This document shows positions 19,279 through 30,326 of a stretch of 64,000 bases of DNA, piece after piece. Every line of letters begins with the position of its first letter. The stretch's first letter is position 1. Origin of the DNA: an uncultured Alphaproteobacteria bacterium (lineage in GTDB: Bacteria; Pseudomonadota; Alphaproteobacteria; UBA6615). The notes under the pieces are model-generated. The model ran no database searches. It saw only the letters and a list, made by a program, of their open reading frames with translations, and was not told the origin of the DNA. The position numbers and the translations under genes were made by a program. The stretch is from NCBI GenBank assembly GCA_943787445.1, contig CALSML010000026.1, forward strand, positions 1 to 64,000, given 5' to 3'.

Positions 19279-21777
19279 TCAGAACCGGCGCAACAATCTC
19301 AACAAATAGTCGATTTCGGATTCCGGACGTCCCTGATCGCGCAGACGCCCTCGCAATTCTTCAAGAATTTCCAATGCTCGGGCGGCCTGATCGCCATCCC
19401 CGATGGCCTGTTGCCCGTTCGAGAGAAATCCCTCCGCCGAATTGTCATCTGGCTGGGTCGGGCGTCCGAGCGGGTCAAACCCATCTTCGCCCGGTTGGAA
19501 CAGGCCTTCGGCCTGACCAGGCCCCTGACCTTGTCCGCGCTGCCGCATGATCTGCAGGGCCATTTGCTGGCCACCCTGCCGCAATTCCTCGAGTGCGCGT
19601 GCCTGCGCGCCCAGTGCGGATTGCAGGTCTCCTTCGCCCAGGGCGCGCTCTGCTTCGCCCATCGCGCTTTCTGCGTCGCCCAGATTCTCCGGAATCTGGT
19701 TGGACAGTTCTCCCAGTCGCCGCATCAGCTCACCGAGTTGGCGGCGGATGTCATTCTGGGCCTCCCGGGCCGCCTGGGATTCCGACGGCGTCATCTGCGC
19801 GACCTGCTGGTCGCGCTGGAATGTCTCGTCGTGCAGGCCTTCCTGGTTCCGCAAGACCTGCTGCAACTCGCGCATGAATTGTTGTGCGAGAGATGATGGC
19901 TGCTGCTGAAGATTGTTCGGGGCGTTCTGGAGTGCCTGCAGCATCTGTTGCATGCGTTCGAGCAGTTCCTGAACGCTTTCGGTGTCTCCGAGCTGTGCCA
20001 TCTGTTCCAGCTGATTGAGAATGTTTTCGATGGCTTCGCGATCGATGAGGTTCATTTCCTCACCGGCTTCTGGGAGGGTGGAAAGGTCCATGCCTTCGAG
20101 CGCCTGAGACAAATTCTGTGCCAGGGCTTCGAGATACCGGTCGAGCGCCGCACGCAACTCATCCATGATCTCACGCAATTCTTCTTCCGACGCGCCGTTC
20201 TCGATGGCCTCGCGCAGGCGCTCCTGAAGTTCGGCTACATCTCGTTGTGCCAGAGACAGGGAGCCGTCTGCCAGGCGCAGTGCCGTGTCCCAGAGAAGTG
20301 ACAGCACGGAAACCACACCTGCCGATTGGGGTTCGTGGATGAGTCGGGACCGTGCCGTCATGAGTGCGAGGAACACCGCATAGTCATTGTCGAAGCGGTC
20401 GGGGAAGCGCCCGAGATTATGCAGTGATCGGGCGACATCACGCCGATTTTCCGGAGACAGCGCCAGGACCCGGCGCTGTTCGATGATCTCGCGGGCAACC
20501 GGGTGATTGAAGCTGCGCTCCGGCAGGAACACCGAAAGACGGTCTGTCGTGCCGGTCTGGTCGTTCCCGTCTCGTGCCGTCAGCTGGACATCGACTTCGA
20601 GTCCCGCCCAAGGATGCGCTGTCAGGTCATGGATGCTCGCCGCTGTGCCGCTGCGGCGGTCGGGCCGGGGCAGGGGCATCTCCAGATCGATGGGCGGGAT
20701 TCCGGTGGCTTGCGGGTTTCCCGGCCACGTGATCCGCGCCTGGACACCGACAACGCCATAATCATCCCGGCTTTCATAACTCAGGCGCAGCGAATTGCTT
20801 TCATTGGCATCAGGAGATTCGGCAAAACGAATATCCGGAGTGCCATCGGTCATGATGACAACGTCCCAATGACCCAGCATCGTACCGGATTGTTCGAGGG
20901 TGAGTGTCTTTGAACCGGGGTCGTCCAGAGTGGTTTCGATGTGCCAGGCTTTGTCGGAAACTTCGTTCAGGGCCTGAGTTGTGTCGCCGACGCCCAGTTC
21001 AGGCTTGCCCCGTCCGGCATTGACCTGTGCCAGCAAGGTGCTGCCAACCGGGACGGAGATTTTGCCGTCTGCGGAATCTGTTGGCGTCGAGGCGCTGTCG
21101 GTATCTGCGCTGGCCAGCAACAGTGGAGGCAGATTGGTGTATTCGGGCGGGGTGATCCAGAGTTCCACGCTTGCGCTCGTGCGCTGTGTGAATGTGCTCA
21201 GATCCGGGGATATTGATCTTGCGATGCGCGATGTCGCATCGGGACCGGCGACCAGTGCGGCCACGAAAAGGGCCAGGACAAGGGCAATGCGCAGGGCATA
21301 TGGGTCGCGGGCCGCGAGGTTGGGGTGAGGCCATCGCAGATGGATATTACGGGCTGCCGCAGCCGCTCGATCAAGATGGGCCTGCCAGAGCTGCGCAGTC
21401 TGGGCATCGACCACACCCGTGGCCGGACGATCCGCGATCGTGGTCAGGGGACGATGGGCGAGGTTTGAATCCGTTTCCAGCTTGCGTGTGGCCGATGTGG
21501 CATCCGGCAGGCGAATGCTGCCTATGCTGCGCCATGTGATCAGGGCGAGCGCGAGCGCAAACCCGATCAGGACAATTGCATGCAACCATCCGGGTAGCAG
21601 CGGCAGGAGATTGAACAGCGCGAATGTGATGAACAGACCAATGATTGCGACAACAGGCCAGAGATGGGGCCAGCTGCGTTCCCAGAGGAGCGACAGCCAG
21701 GCAAGACCACGGCGCACCAGAAGATGCCGGGGTGATCCTGCGGATGGGGCTGTTTGCGTGTTTGTTGTTCTGCTCAA
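19279..21777 (-). CDS. TIGR02302/DUF4175 family membrane protein
   Basis: 832 aa, N-terminal TMs, long Q/E-rich coiled-coil C-terminus; position next to lysA and cpdR. Confidence 0.85.
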   Translation of the reverse strand: MSRTTNTQTAPSAGSPRHLLVRRGLAWLSLLWERSWPHLWPVVAIIGLFITFALFNLLPLLPGWLHAIVLIGFALALALITWRSIGSIRLPDATSATRKLETDSNLAHRPLTTIADRPATGVVDAQTAQLWQAHLDRAAAAARNIHLRWPHPNLAARDPYALRIALVLALFVAALVAGPDATSRIARSISPDLSTFTQRTSASVELWITPPEYTNLPPLLLASADTDSASTPTDSADGKISVPVGSTLLAQVNAGRGKPELGVGDTTQALNEVSDKAWHIETTLDDPGSKTLTLEQSGTMLGHWDVVIMTDGTPDIRFAESPDANESNSLRLSYESRDDYGVVGVQARITWPGNPQATGIPPIDLEMPLPRPDRRSGTAASIHDLTAHPWAGLEVDVQLTARDGNDQTGTTDRLSVFLPERSFNHPVAREIIEQRRVLALSPENRRDVARSLHNLGRFPDRFDNDYAVFLALMTARSRLIHEPQSAGVVSVLSLLWDTALRLADGSLSLAQRDVAELQERLREAIENGASEEELREIMDELRAALDRYLEALAQNLSQALEGMDLSTLPEAGEEMNLIDREAIENILNQLEQMAQLGDTESVQELLERMQQMLQALQNAPNNLQQQPSSLAQQFMRELQQVLRNQEGLHDETFQRDQQVAQMTPSESQAAREAQNDIRRQLGELMRRLGELSNQIPENLGDAESAMGEAERALGEGDLQSALGAQARALEELRQGGQQMALQIMRQRGQGQGPGQAEGLFQPGEDGFDPLGRPTQPDDNSAEGFLSNGQQAIGDGDQAARALEILEELRGRLRDQGRPESEIDYLLRLLRRF

Positions 21778-21833
21778 TTCGGTCTCGTTGTTCCCGAGAC
21801 CGCACGCTGGGCCGTTCTGCCTGCGATCTCGAC

Positions 21834-23102
21834 CTAATTCTGCCAGTCAGCGAGGGTCTCGTAACCCATAAATGTGGCAGGTTCCTGACGTGCCCGTACA
21901 ACGGCGAAGGAATCGTCATGAACCAGAACCTCTGCGACGAGCGCCCGGCTATTGTAGACCGAGCTCATGACAGCGCCATAGGCGCCGGCATCGCGCATCA
22001 CGAGAAGTGCACCTTCCGAAAGTGCGGGCAATTGGCACCCCTTGGCAAAGGTGTCGCCGGTTTCACAGACCGGACCCACCACATCCCAGTCCTGCAGTGC
22101 GCCGTCTGTGGCCGGTTCCCGGACGGTTTCGATCCTGTGTACGGCGTCATAGAGTGCGGGCCGGATCAGGTCGTTCATGGCGGCGTCGACAATCGCAAAG
22201 CGGCGGGCTTCGGCCTCCTTGGCGTAGATCACCTGGGTCATCAGGATGCCGGCCGGGCCAGCTAGGTAGCGCCCCGGCTCGAACATCAGTTCGCACTCCA
22301 GATCACCAACGGTTTCCGCCACCACGGCGACATAGTCTTCCACCGGTGGCGGAGTCTGTCTGCCATAGTCGATCCCGAGGCCGCCGCCGAGGTCGAGCTT
22401 GCCGATGTTGTGGCCGGCGGCCCGAAGCTCTCTGGTGAGTTCTGCCACACGCGCAAAGGCGGCGCGGAATGGCGCAACATCGGTCAGCTGGCTGCCGATA
22501 TGCACAGCGATGGAGACCGGCGCGATGCTCGGCAGTTCGGCCGCGCGGGCATATATGTCTCCCGCACGCGCGATATCGATGCCGAATTTGTCTTCCTGGC
22601 GTCCGGTCGAAATCTTGTGATGGGTGTTGGCGTCCACATCAGGATTGACCCGGATGGCAATGTCCACGGTTGCGCCCATAGAGGTGGCCACATGGGATAG
22701 CATTTCGAGCTCAGGAATGGATTCGACGTTGAACTGACCGATTTCGGCGGCGATGGCCTGACGCATTTCGCCCGGGGTCTTTCCGACACCCGAGAAGACT
22801 ATATCGGGACCACTGACACCTGCGGCCAGAGCGCGTTCCAGTTCACCACCCGAGACCACATCCGCACCGGCGCCCAAATCTGCCAGCGTCCGGATGACGG
22901 CGATGTTGGAATTTGCCTTCATGGCGTAGCACACGCGCGCGTTCAGGTCGGCTGTGGACAGCGCGCTGGAAAACCGCGTGTAGGCCTCGGCGAGCGCGCC
23001 GGCCGAGTAGACATAGACGGGTGTCTCGGCGACTTCCGCGATTCGCGAAAGGGCCACACCCTCGGCATGCATTTCGCCGTTCCGGTATTCAAAATGGGTC
23101 AT
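21834..23102 (-). CDS. lysA: Diaminopimelate decarboxylase
   Basis: CYAMKANSNIAVIRTLADLGAGADVVSGGEL; HIGSQLTD; LDLGGGLGI; CETGDTFAKG. Confidence 0.95.
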   Translation of the reverse strand: MTHFEYRNGEMHAEGVALSRIAEVAETPVYVYSAGALAEAYTRFSSALSTADLNARVCYAMKANSNIAVIRTLADLGAGADVVSGGELERALAAGVSGPDIVFSGVGKTPGEMRQAIAAEIGQFNVESIPELEMLSHVATSMGATVDIAIRVNPDVDANTHHKISTGRQEDKFGIDIARAGDIYARAAELPSIAPVSIAVHIGSQLTDVAPFRAAFARVAELTRELRAAGHNIGKLDLGGGLGIDYGRQTPPPVEDYVAVVAETVGDLECELMFEPGRYLAGPAGILMTQVIYAKEAEARRFAIVDAAMNDLIRPALYDAVHRIETVREPATDGALQDWDVVGPVCETGDTFAKGCQLPALSEGALLVMRDAGAYGAVMSSVYNSRALVAEVLVHDDSFAVVRARQEPATFMGYETLADWQN

Positions 23103-23132
23103 AATTGGTCCTGCCAGACAGGCCCCGTGCGC

Positions 23133-23279
23133 TCAGCGTGTGGGGTAGGTTCGCGGATAGGTGACCGGTTCGTCTTCCGGCGGCACGGGCGGGCCTTCCT
23201 TGCCGCAAGCCGCAAGCCCAACGGCCAGCAGCATGGCAATGATAAGGCTTCGGCCCAGATTCAGCGTTCGGGGTGTCAT
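23133..23279 (-). CDS. lptM: Small lipoprotein (LptM-like), absent from the supplied ORF track
   Basis: 48 aa: MTPRTLNLGRSLIIAMLLAVGLAACGKEGPPVPPEDEPVTYPRTYPTR*; lipobox LAAC-GKEGPP; lies between argH and lysA. Confidence 0.85.
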   Translation of the reverse strand: MTPRTLNLGRSLIIAMLLAVGLAACGKEGPPVPPEDEPVTYPRTYPTR

Positions 23280-23281
23280 TC

Positions 23282-24700
23282 TCAGTCCCTCATGAACCGC
23301 TTGCGCGAATCAGCTGCGGCGGCACGAACATTGTCCGGTGCTGTCCCGCCAAAACTGGTTCGGCTTGCGACCGAAGCCTCGACAGACAGGACATTGAAGA
23401 CATCATCTGTGATTCGGTCGTCGATCGCCCGCATCTCCTCGAGCGAGAGATCGATCAGGTCAACGCCCTTGTCCTCGGCATGTTTCACCACGGCACCGGT
23501 GATGCCATGGGCATCCCGGAACGGAACATTGGCAACGCGCACCAGCCAGTCCGCCAGATCGGTGGCGGTGGAGTAGCCCTTGCCCGCTGCGGCCCGCATG
23601 TTCGCGATCACCGGTTCCATATCGGATATCATCCCGGTCGTGGCGGCCAGCGCAAGGGCCAGCGAATCCGCAGCATCGAAGACAGGCTCCTTGTCTTCCT
23701 GCATATCCTTGGAATAGGCCAGCGGCAGCCCTTTCATGACGGTCAGCAGGCCCAGCAGGTCACCGAAAACCCGCCCGGCTTTCGCCCGTGACAATTCGGC
23801 GGCATCGGGGTTCCGCTTCTGGGGCATCATCGAACTGCCGGTCGTATAGGCATCGGACAGCGCCACGAACCGGAAGCCGTCGCTGCACCAGATCACGATC
23901 TCTTCGGCGAAACGCGAGATATGCGTCATGCTGATCGACGCCGCGCTCATGAATTCCAGCGCGAAGTCCCGGTCCGACACCGCGTCGAGCGAGTTCGCCA
24001 CCGGGCGGTCAAAGCCGAGATCTTCTGCGACGGCGTGCCGGTCGATCGGGAAGGAGGTACCCCCGCCAGCGCGCCGGCACCCAGCGGCAGTTCGTTCAGC
24101 CGCGCCCGCGCATCCGCAAACCGGCCCCGGTCACGTCCGAACATTTCCACATAGGCCAGCAGGTGATGGCCGAAGGTGACCGGCTGTGCCGTCTGCAAAT
24201 GCGTGAAATCCCGGCATGATCGTTCCGGCATGGGCTTCGGCCTTGTCGAGCAATGCCGATTGCAAGGCCTGCAGTTGCATGTCGAGCTGCGTCGATTTCA
24301 TCACGCACCCAGAGCCGGAAATCGGTCGCCACCTGATCATTGCGCGAGCGTGCCGTGTGCAGCCGTCCCGCCGCATCGCCGATCAGTTCCCGCAAGACGG
24401 ACCTCGATATTCATGTGGATGTCTTCGAGCGCAGCTGAAGAGAAGGTGAAGTCTCCGCTCTCGATCTCTCGCGAAATCGTGTCTAGACCGGCATCGATGG
24501 CACCCCCATCTTCCGATGACAGGATGCCCCGCGCGACGAGCATCCGGGCATGCGCCCGCGAACCCGGCGATGTCCTGGGCGAACAGGCGCTGGTCGAAAC
24601 CGATGGACGCATTGATGCGCTCCATCACCTCCGAAGGTCCGGAGGCGAAGCGACCACCCCATTGCGCGTTGGCGGGCTTGCGTGTTTCGTTTGTGCTCAT
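23282..24700 (-). CDS. argH: Argininosuccinate lyase, frameshifted
   Basis: [67 protein letters not shown]; pieces in three frames. Confidence 0.93.
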
Positions 24701-24739
24701 CGTTTTGGGCTCGTTTATCTGGGAGCGACGTTTAACGCC

Positions 24740-25339
24740 ATGATGCGCCGGATGAAAGGTTTTCTGTTCATTGCTCTTGGTGCTTTTGCGCTGGGGAGCG
24801 GGTTTTCCGGTGCCGTTCTGGGCGGAATCCGGGCCTCCTATCGAAGGTCAGGTGCAGAATTTCGAGGCGTTTCCCGAACCGCTCGAGACTGCCGATGTGC
24901 CGGTTCTGACCAAATCCGGCGGCACGACGACTCTTGCGCAGTTCAGGGGCAAGTTCGTGGTCCTCAACTTCTGGGCCACCTGGTGCGGCCCGTGTATCCG
25001 CGAACTGCCATCGCTGGAGCGCCTGGATGCGGCTCTGCCTGATGGTACCGGGCCCAGGTTGTTCTGATCAGCCAGGACCGTGGCGGCTTCAAGCAGACCG
25101 AGCGTTTCCTCAGGAAGCTCGAGCGTCAGCTTCCCCGACAATTTCGTTGACGAGCGCTTGAAGTTTTCCCGCGCGATCGGCGTGGTCTCACTGCCGACCA
25201 CTGATCCTGATTGCGCCGGACGGCAAGGAGATCGGCCGCCTTGTCGGCACCGCGGAATGGGATTCCCCCAGAAGCGCTGGCCGTGGTGAACTGGTATCTG
25301 GACCGCGACACGGCCGCGATGGAGAAAAGCGGCAGCTAG
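24740..25339 (+). CDS. TlpA-family thioredoxin-like protein, frameshifted
   Basis: [39 protein letters not shown]. Confidence 0.87.
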
Positions 25340-26226
25340 CGCGTGGGCACCGGCGTTTCGCCGGAATAGTCGTAGAAGCCGCGTCCGGTCTTGCGGCCGA
25401 GCCAGCCGGCCTCGACATATTTCACCAGCAGCGGGCAGGGCCGGTACTTGGAATCGGCCAGCCCCTCATACAAGCACGTGCATCACCGCCAGGCAGGTAT
25501 CGAGGCCGATGAAATCCGCCAGTTGCAACGGCCCCATCGGGTGGTTGGCGCCGAGCTGCATGGCGGTGTCGATCGAGTCGACGTTCCCGACGCCCTCGTA
25601 GAGCGTGTAGACCGCCTCGTTGATCATCGGCAGCAGGATGCGGTTGACGATGAAGGCCGGGAAATCCTCGGCCACCGCCACGGTCTTTCCGAGCCGCTCG
25701 GTCGAGCTCGTTGACCGCGCGTAAAGGTGTCATGATCGGTCGCGATGCCGCGAATCAGTCTCCACCAGCTGCATCACCGGCACCGGGTTCATGAAATGCA
25801 TGCCCATGAACTTACCGGGCCGATCGGTGACCGCCGCCAGGCGGGTGATCGAGATCGACGAGGTGTTGGTCGCGATCAGCGCCGTCTCGGACAGGTGCGG
25901 CACCAGGTCCTTCGAGGATCTGCGCGCTTGATCTCCTTCGTTCTCGGTCGCCGCCTCGATGACCATGATCGCAAGTCGGAGAGACGCGGCGTGATCCTGG
26001 CCGGTGGTAATCCGCCCCATCGCGGCGCGTGTCATCGGCGTCGGCGATCTTACCGCGACTGGCCTGGCGCGACAGATTACGCTCGATCGAGGCAAGCGCG
26101 CCGGATAGCGCGGCTTCCTGAACGATTCCAACAGGTGACCACGTCAAGCCTCCGACAGCGCGCTGACATGCGCGATGCCCGACTGCCCATCTGCCCGGCG
26201 CCGATGATGCCGACACGCTGGATCAT
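25336..26226 (-). CDS. 3-hydroxybutyryl-CoA dehydrogenase, frameshifted
   Basis: [14 protein letters not shown] start; [44 protein letters not shown]; ends GETPVPTR*. Confidence 0.9.
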
Positions 26227-26281
26227 TGAGTTAACTCCCGTTGGCGGCGCGCCGGGTTCGGCGCCCTGCCGGGCCCCTAAA

Positions 26282-27240
26282 TCAGGAGCCGAAGCCTTGC
26301 TTGCCGAGCTCTTCGTCCAGCTCCGGCACCGCCTTGAACAGATCGGCGACCAGGCCGAAGTCGGCGACCTGGAAGATCGGCGCCTCTTCGTCCTTGTTGA
26401 TCGCGACGATCACCTTGCTGTCCTTCATGCCAGCGAGATGCTGGATCGCGCCGGAGATGCCGACGGCGATATACAGATCCGGCGCCACCACCTTGCCGGT
26501 CTGGCCGACCTGGTAGTCATTCGGGACGTAAGCCGGCGTCAACCGCCGCCCGCGAGGCACCGACCGCCGCGCCGAGCTTGTCGGCGACGGCTTCGATCAG
26601 CGGCGAAATTCTCGCCGGACGCCATGCCGCGTCCGCCGGAGATGATCACCCGGGCGGAGGTCAATTCGGGGCGCTCGGACGAGCTGAGCTCGGCGCCGAC
26701 ATAGCTGGACAGACCGGAATCACCCTTGCCGTCCACGGCCTCGATCGCGGCGGAACCACCCTCGGCGGCAGCCGCCTCGAACGCGGTGGTCGCGAACCGT
26801 GATCACCTTGGTGGCGTCGGAGGATTTCACCGTCGCCATGGCGTTGCCGGCATAGATCGGGCGCACGAAGGTGTCGCCGTCGACGACCTCGGATCTCCGA
26901 GATCTGCTGCACGTCCAGCAGCGCCGCAGCGCGGGGCATGAAGTTCTTGCCCTCCGCCGTGGTCGCGGGCCAGCACGTGGCTGTAGCCTCGGCCAGCGCG
27001 ATCCACCAGATTGGCGACATTCTCGGCCAGGCCGTTGGCGTAGACCGCCGTCATCGGCGACCAGCACCTTTGAGACAGCCGGCCACCTTGGCCGCCGCTC
27101 GCCAACTCCGGCGCAACCGCTTCCGGCGACGAGCAGGGTCGATGTCGCCACCATTTCAAGCCTGGGCGGCGGCCACCGCGTTCAGGGTCGCGGCCTTGAG
27201 GGATTCCGTTGTCGTGTTCGGCTATGACGAGAACGGCCAT
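26282..27240 (-). CDS. etfA: Electron transfer flavoprotein alpha subunit, frameshifted
   Basis: [61 protein letters not shown]. Confidence 0.93.
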
Positions 27241-27997
27241 CTAGATCACCTTCGCTTCGTTCTTCAGCTTTTCGACCAGTTCGGCGACGGATCTCGACCT
27301 TCACGCCGGCTTCGCGCTTCGGCGGCTCGTCGACGCTTCAGGGTCGTCGAGCCGCGGCGCCACATCGATCCCAGATCGTCCGGCGACATCTCTTCGATCG
27401 GCTTCTTCTTCGCCTTCATGATGTTCGGCAGCGAGGCGTAGCGCGGCTCGTTCAACCGAAGATCGGTGGTCATGCATCGCCGGCAGCTCGATGTTCGATG
27501 GTCTCAAGGCCGCCATCGACCTCGCGGATGACGCTGGCCTTCGCCTTCGCAGATTCGACACCTCGAGCGAAGGTGCCCTGCGGCCAGCCCAGCAGCGCGG
27601 CCAGCATCTGACCGGTCTGGTTGGAATCGTCATCAATCGCCTGTTTCCGCCGAGGATCACCAGATCGGGTGCTTCCTTGTTGACCAGTGCCTTGAGCAGC
27701 TTGGCGACGGCGAGCGGCTGAAGTCTCGTCATCGCATTTCACGTGGATGCCGCGATCGGCGCCCATGGCGAGCGCGGTCCGGATGGTTTCCTGGCACTGC
27801 TGCACGCCCATGGAGACGGCGATGATCTCCTCGGCGGTGCCGGCTTCTTTCATGCGCACAGCTTCTTCGACCGCGATTTCATCGAAGGGGTTCATGGACA
27901 TTTTGACGTTCGAGGTTTCGACGCCGGTGTTGTCCGATTTGACGCGGACCTTCACGTTGTAGTCGATCACCCGTTTGACTGGGACAAGCAGTTTCAT
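27241..27997 (-). CDS. etfB: Electron transfer flavoprotein beta subunit, frameshifted
   Basis: [78 protein letters not shown]. Confidence 0.94.
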
Positions 27998-28125
27998 GCG
28001 GTTTTCCTGCGTTTTCTGATCGGTGGCTGTGTCGTTATTGCCGTTTTATTGCATTGCAACATGCCCAAGCTGCTGTGGGGAGTCAACAAACCGGGGTGGC
28101 AAGTTCAGTTGTTGAGACGGCAAAT

Positions 28126-28710
28126 TCAGCTGCGGTTCTGGCCTGGTTTCCAGAGGACATCTGCCTGCCCGCCATCGTTGAGATGGCGTCCGAGCACGAA
28201 CAAATGGTCGGACAAGCGGTTGATGTATTTCAGCGCATGGGGATTTACGTCTTCCCGGCTTGCCAGTTCGGTCATCAGTCGCTCTGCCCGCCGTGCAATG
28301 GTGCGTGCCATGTGCAGATGTGCTGCGGCGGCGGTGCCACCGGGAAGAATAAACGAGGTCAGGGCCGCGATATGTTCATTAAGCCCATCGATTTCCTGTT
28401 CAAGCCGGTCGACCTGTTCGGGAACGATGCGCAGGGCGCCTTCGCTTTTTCGAGCAGCGCGGGCATCACCTTCGGGGGTGCACAGATCGGCGCCCAGATC
28501 GAACAGGTCGTTTTGGATACGGGAAAGCATGTCGTCGATGTCGGGGTCTTCCCGCGTGTACAGACGGGCCAGACCGAGCGCGGCATTGGCTTCGTCCACC
28601 GTGCCGTAAGCGGCGACGCGCAGATCATGCTTGGCGATGCGATCCCCCGAACCCAATGAGGTTTCGCCGGCGTCACCACCGCGCGTGTAGATGCGATTGA
28701 GTTCGACCAT
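28126..28710 (-). CDS. Cob(I)alamin adenosyltransferase (PduO type)
   Basis: MVELNRIYTRGGDAGETSLGSGDRIAKHDLRVAAYGTVDEANAALGLAR; FILPGGTAAAAHLHMARTIARRAER. Confidence 0.93.
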   Translation of the reverse strand: MVELNRIYTRGGDAGETSLGSGDRIAKHDLRVAAYGTVDEANAALGLARLYTREDPDIDDMLSRIQNDLFDLGADLCTPEGDARAARKSEGALRIVPEQVDRLEQEIDGLNEHIAALTSFILPGGTAAAAHLHMARTIARRAERLMTELASREDVNPHALKYINRLSDHLFVLGRHLNDGGQADVLWKPGQNRS

Positions 28711-28720
28711 GGTGGTTTCC

Positions 28721-28924
28721 CTATGTCCCGCCCTGTGAGGCGACAAAGACGAAAAGCAGAACCAGAACCACGGCGAGGGCCTGAATGGCGACGCGCCAGC
28801 GCATCAACTTGTTGCCGTATTTCTGATTGAATTCCCCGCCTCGTGACATGGCGATAATTCCGAAAACAAGAATGATGATGACGGCGCCAAGAGCGAGGGC
28901 GAGGAGGACAGCGAGAATATTCAT
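28721..28924 (-). CDS. Twin-transmembrane (HIG1-like) small protein
   Basis: MNILAVLLALALGAVIIILVFGIIAMSRGGEFNQKYGNKLMRWRVAIQALAVVLVLLFVFVASQGGT. Confidence 0.82.
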   Translation of the reverse strand: MNILAVLLALALGAVIIILVFGIIAMSRGGEFNQKYGNKLMRWRVAIQALAVVLVLLFVFVASQGGT

Positions 28925-29131
28925 GGGGGGATCATATCGCTGCACATGGCAGATGACGAGAGGGGGAATCGATGCCTTCGCTTGACCGGAAATCCGGGGC
29001 TTTGTAGGTTCGCGGCGCTATGAACGGTACGCGGTTCATTCTTATTGGCAGCCCGGCGCACGCCCGACTTACGGGACGGCGACAGGGAAGACGTGCTCAC
29101 AAACTGCCAATTCGAATGGGAACTGTTCATC

Positions 29132-29452
29132 ATGACTTTAGAAAATGCACCGCATACTGATCCTTCCAAACCTTCGTTGACCCGCCTGGCACCTGTGAAT
29201 TGCTATTCTGTGACCGGCGTTGCAGGTTCAGGATTGATGCCGCTGATCATGGAACTCTGGGCCAAGCCTGGCTTGATACCGGAACGCTGGCATGGCGGCC
29301 GAATGGGCCAGGGAGCGCGCGAGATGTATATCGATATCGAAACGTCGGAACTGGACGCGGCTGGTGCGCGGCATGTGGCAGAGTCCATGCGTTGCGTCTT
29401 CGGGGTGACTCAGGTGCTTCTCTCCGAGAAGCGTTTTGCGGCGACGGCTTGA
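29132..29452 (+). CDS. Hypothetical protein, about 106 aa
   Basis: Open frame MTLENAPHTDPSKPSLTRLAPVNCYSVTGVAGSGLMPLIMELWAKPGLIPERWHGGRMG.. directly upstream of and co-directional with the NUDIX gene. Confidence 0.6.
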   Translation: MTLENAPHTDPSKPSLTRLAPVNCYSVTGVAGSGLMPLIMELWAKPGLIPERWHGGRMGQGAREMYIDIETSELDAAGARHVAESMRCVFGVTQVLLSEKRFAATA

Positions 29453-29467
29453 GGTCGTGACTCCCTG

Positions 29468-30319
29468 ATGGCGCTCTACGATCATATTGTTGCGTGTAAC
29501 ACCCATAGTCTGGCCGGGCGTCGCCCTTTCCATGTCGCTGGTGTTCAGGTGGGCTGGGTGTCCGACGACATCGCCGAGCGCATGACGCGATGGCACGAGT
29601 ATTTCGCCATTTCCAAGGATTCCGTGGCATTCCGTGACAGTCTGAACGATGTCGAAACACGTTCGAAAGCACTGGCCGAAGCCGGTGCTGCTCTGGTTGT
29701 GCACCAGGCGCTGTCACGAAACCGCAAGGAGCTTTGCCCCGTAATGGAGACATTCGGTGACCCGAATCTCCTGCGGATCGACCGCGCATGGCTGGAATCT
29801 TTCGGCGTGGTGTCTTACGGCGTACACGTGAACGGATATGTGGAAACCGCCGATGGGCCTGAACTCTGGATCGGCGTTCGCGCGAACAATCGGATCATGT
29901 CCCCGGGTAAGCTCGACAACATGGTCGCAGGTGGCCTGCCGGTGGGTCTAAGCCTGGCCGAAAACGTCATCAAGGAAGCGGGCGAGGAAGCTTCAGTGCC
30001 CGAAGAGCTTGCAGCGACCGCGATGCCCACGGGTGTTGTCACCTATATCAAAGACACTGATCGCGGCCTGCGCCGCGACATGCTGTTCGTTTATGACCTG
30101 CTGCTTCCGGCTGATTTTGTGCCAGAGAATGCGGATGGAGAAGTCAGCGGTTTTGTCCGCTGGCCGGCTCGTCAAGCGTTGCGGGTGGTCGAGGAAACCG
30201 ACGAGTTCAAGTTCAATGTCAATCTGGTGATCATCGATTTTGCGATCCGACATGGTCTGATCAGGCCCGACCGACCCGACTACGCGAAACTGGTTCACGG
30301 ATTGCGGGCCTGGAGTTAA
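29468..30319 (+). CDS. NUDIX hydrolase with DUF4743 domain
   Basis: VAGGLPVGLSLAENVIKEAGEEASVPEEL NUDIX-like box; LRRDMLFVYDLLLPADFVPENADGEV. Confidence 0.87.
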   Translation: MALYDHIVACNTHSLAGRRPFHVAGVQVGWVSDDIAERMTRWHEYFAISKDSVAFRDSLNDVETRSKALAEAGAALVVHQALSRNRKELCPVMETFGDPNLLRIDRAWLESFGVVSYGVHVNGYVETADGPELWIGVRANNRIMSPGKLDNMVAGGLPVGLSLAENVIKEAGEEASVPEELAATAMPTGVVTYIKDTDRGLRRDMLFVYDLLLPADFVPENADGEVSGFVRWPARQALRVVEETDEFKFNVNLVIIDFAIRHGLIRPDRPDYAKLVHGLRAWS

Positions 30320-30326
30320 GGCCGCG

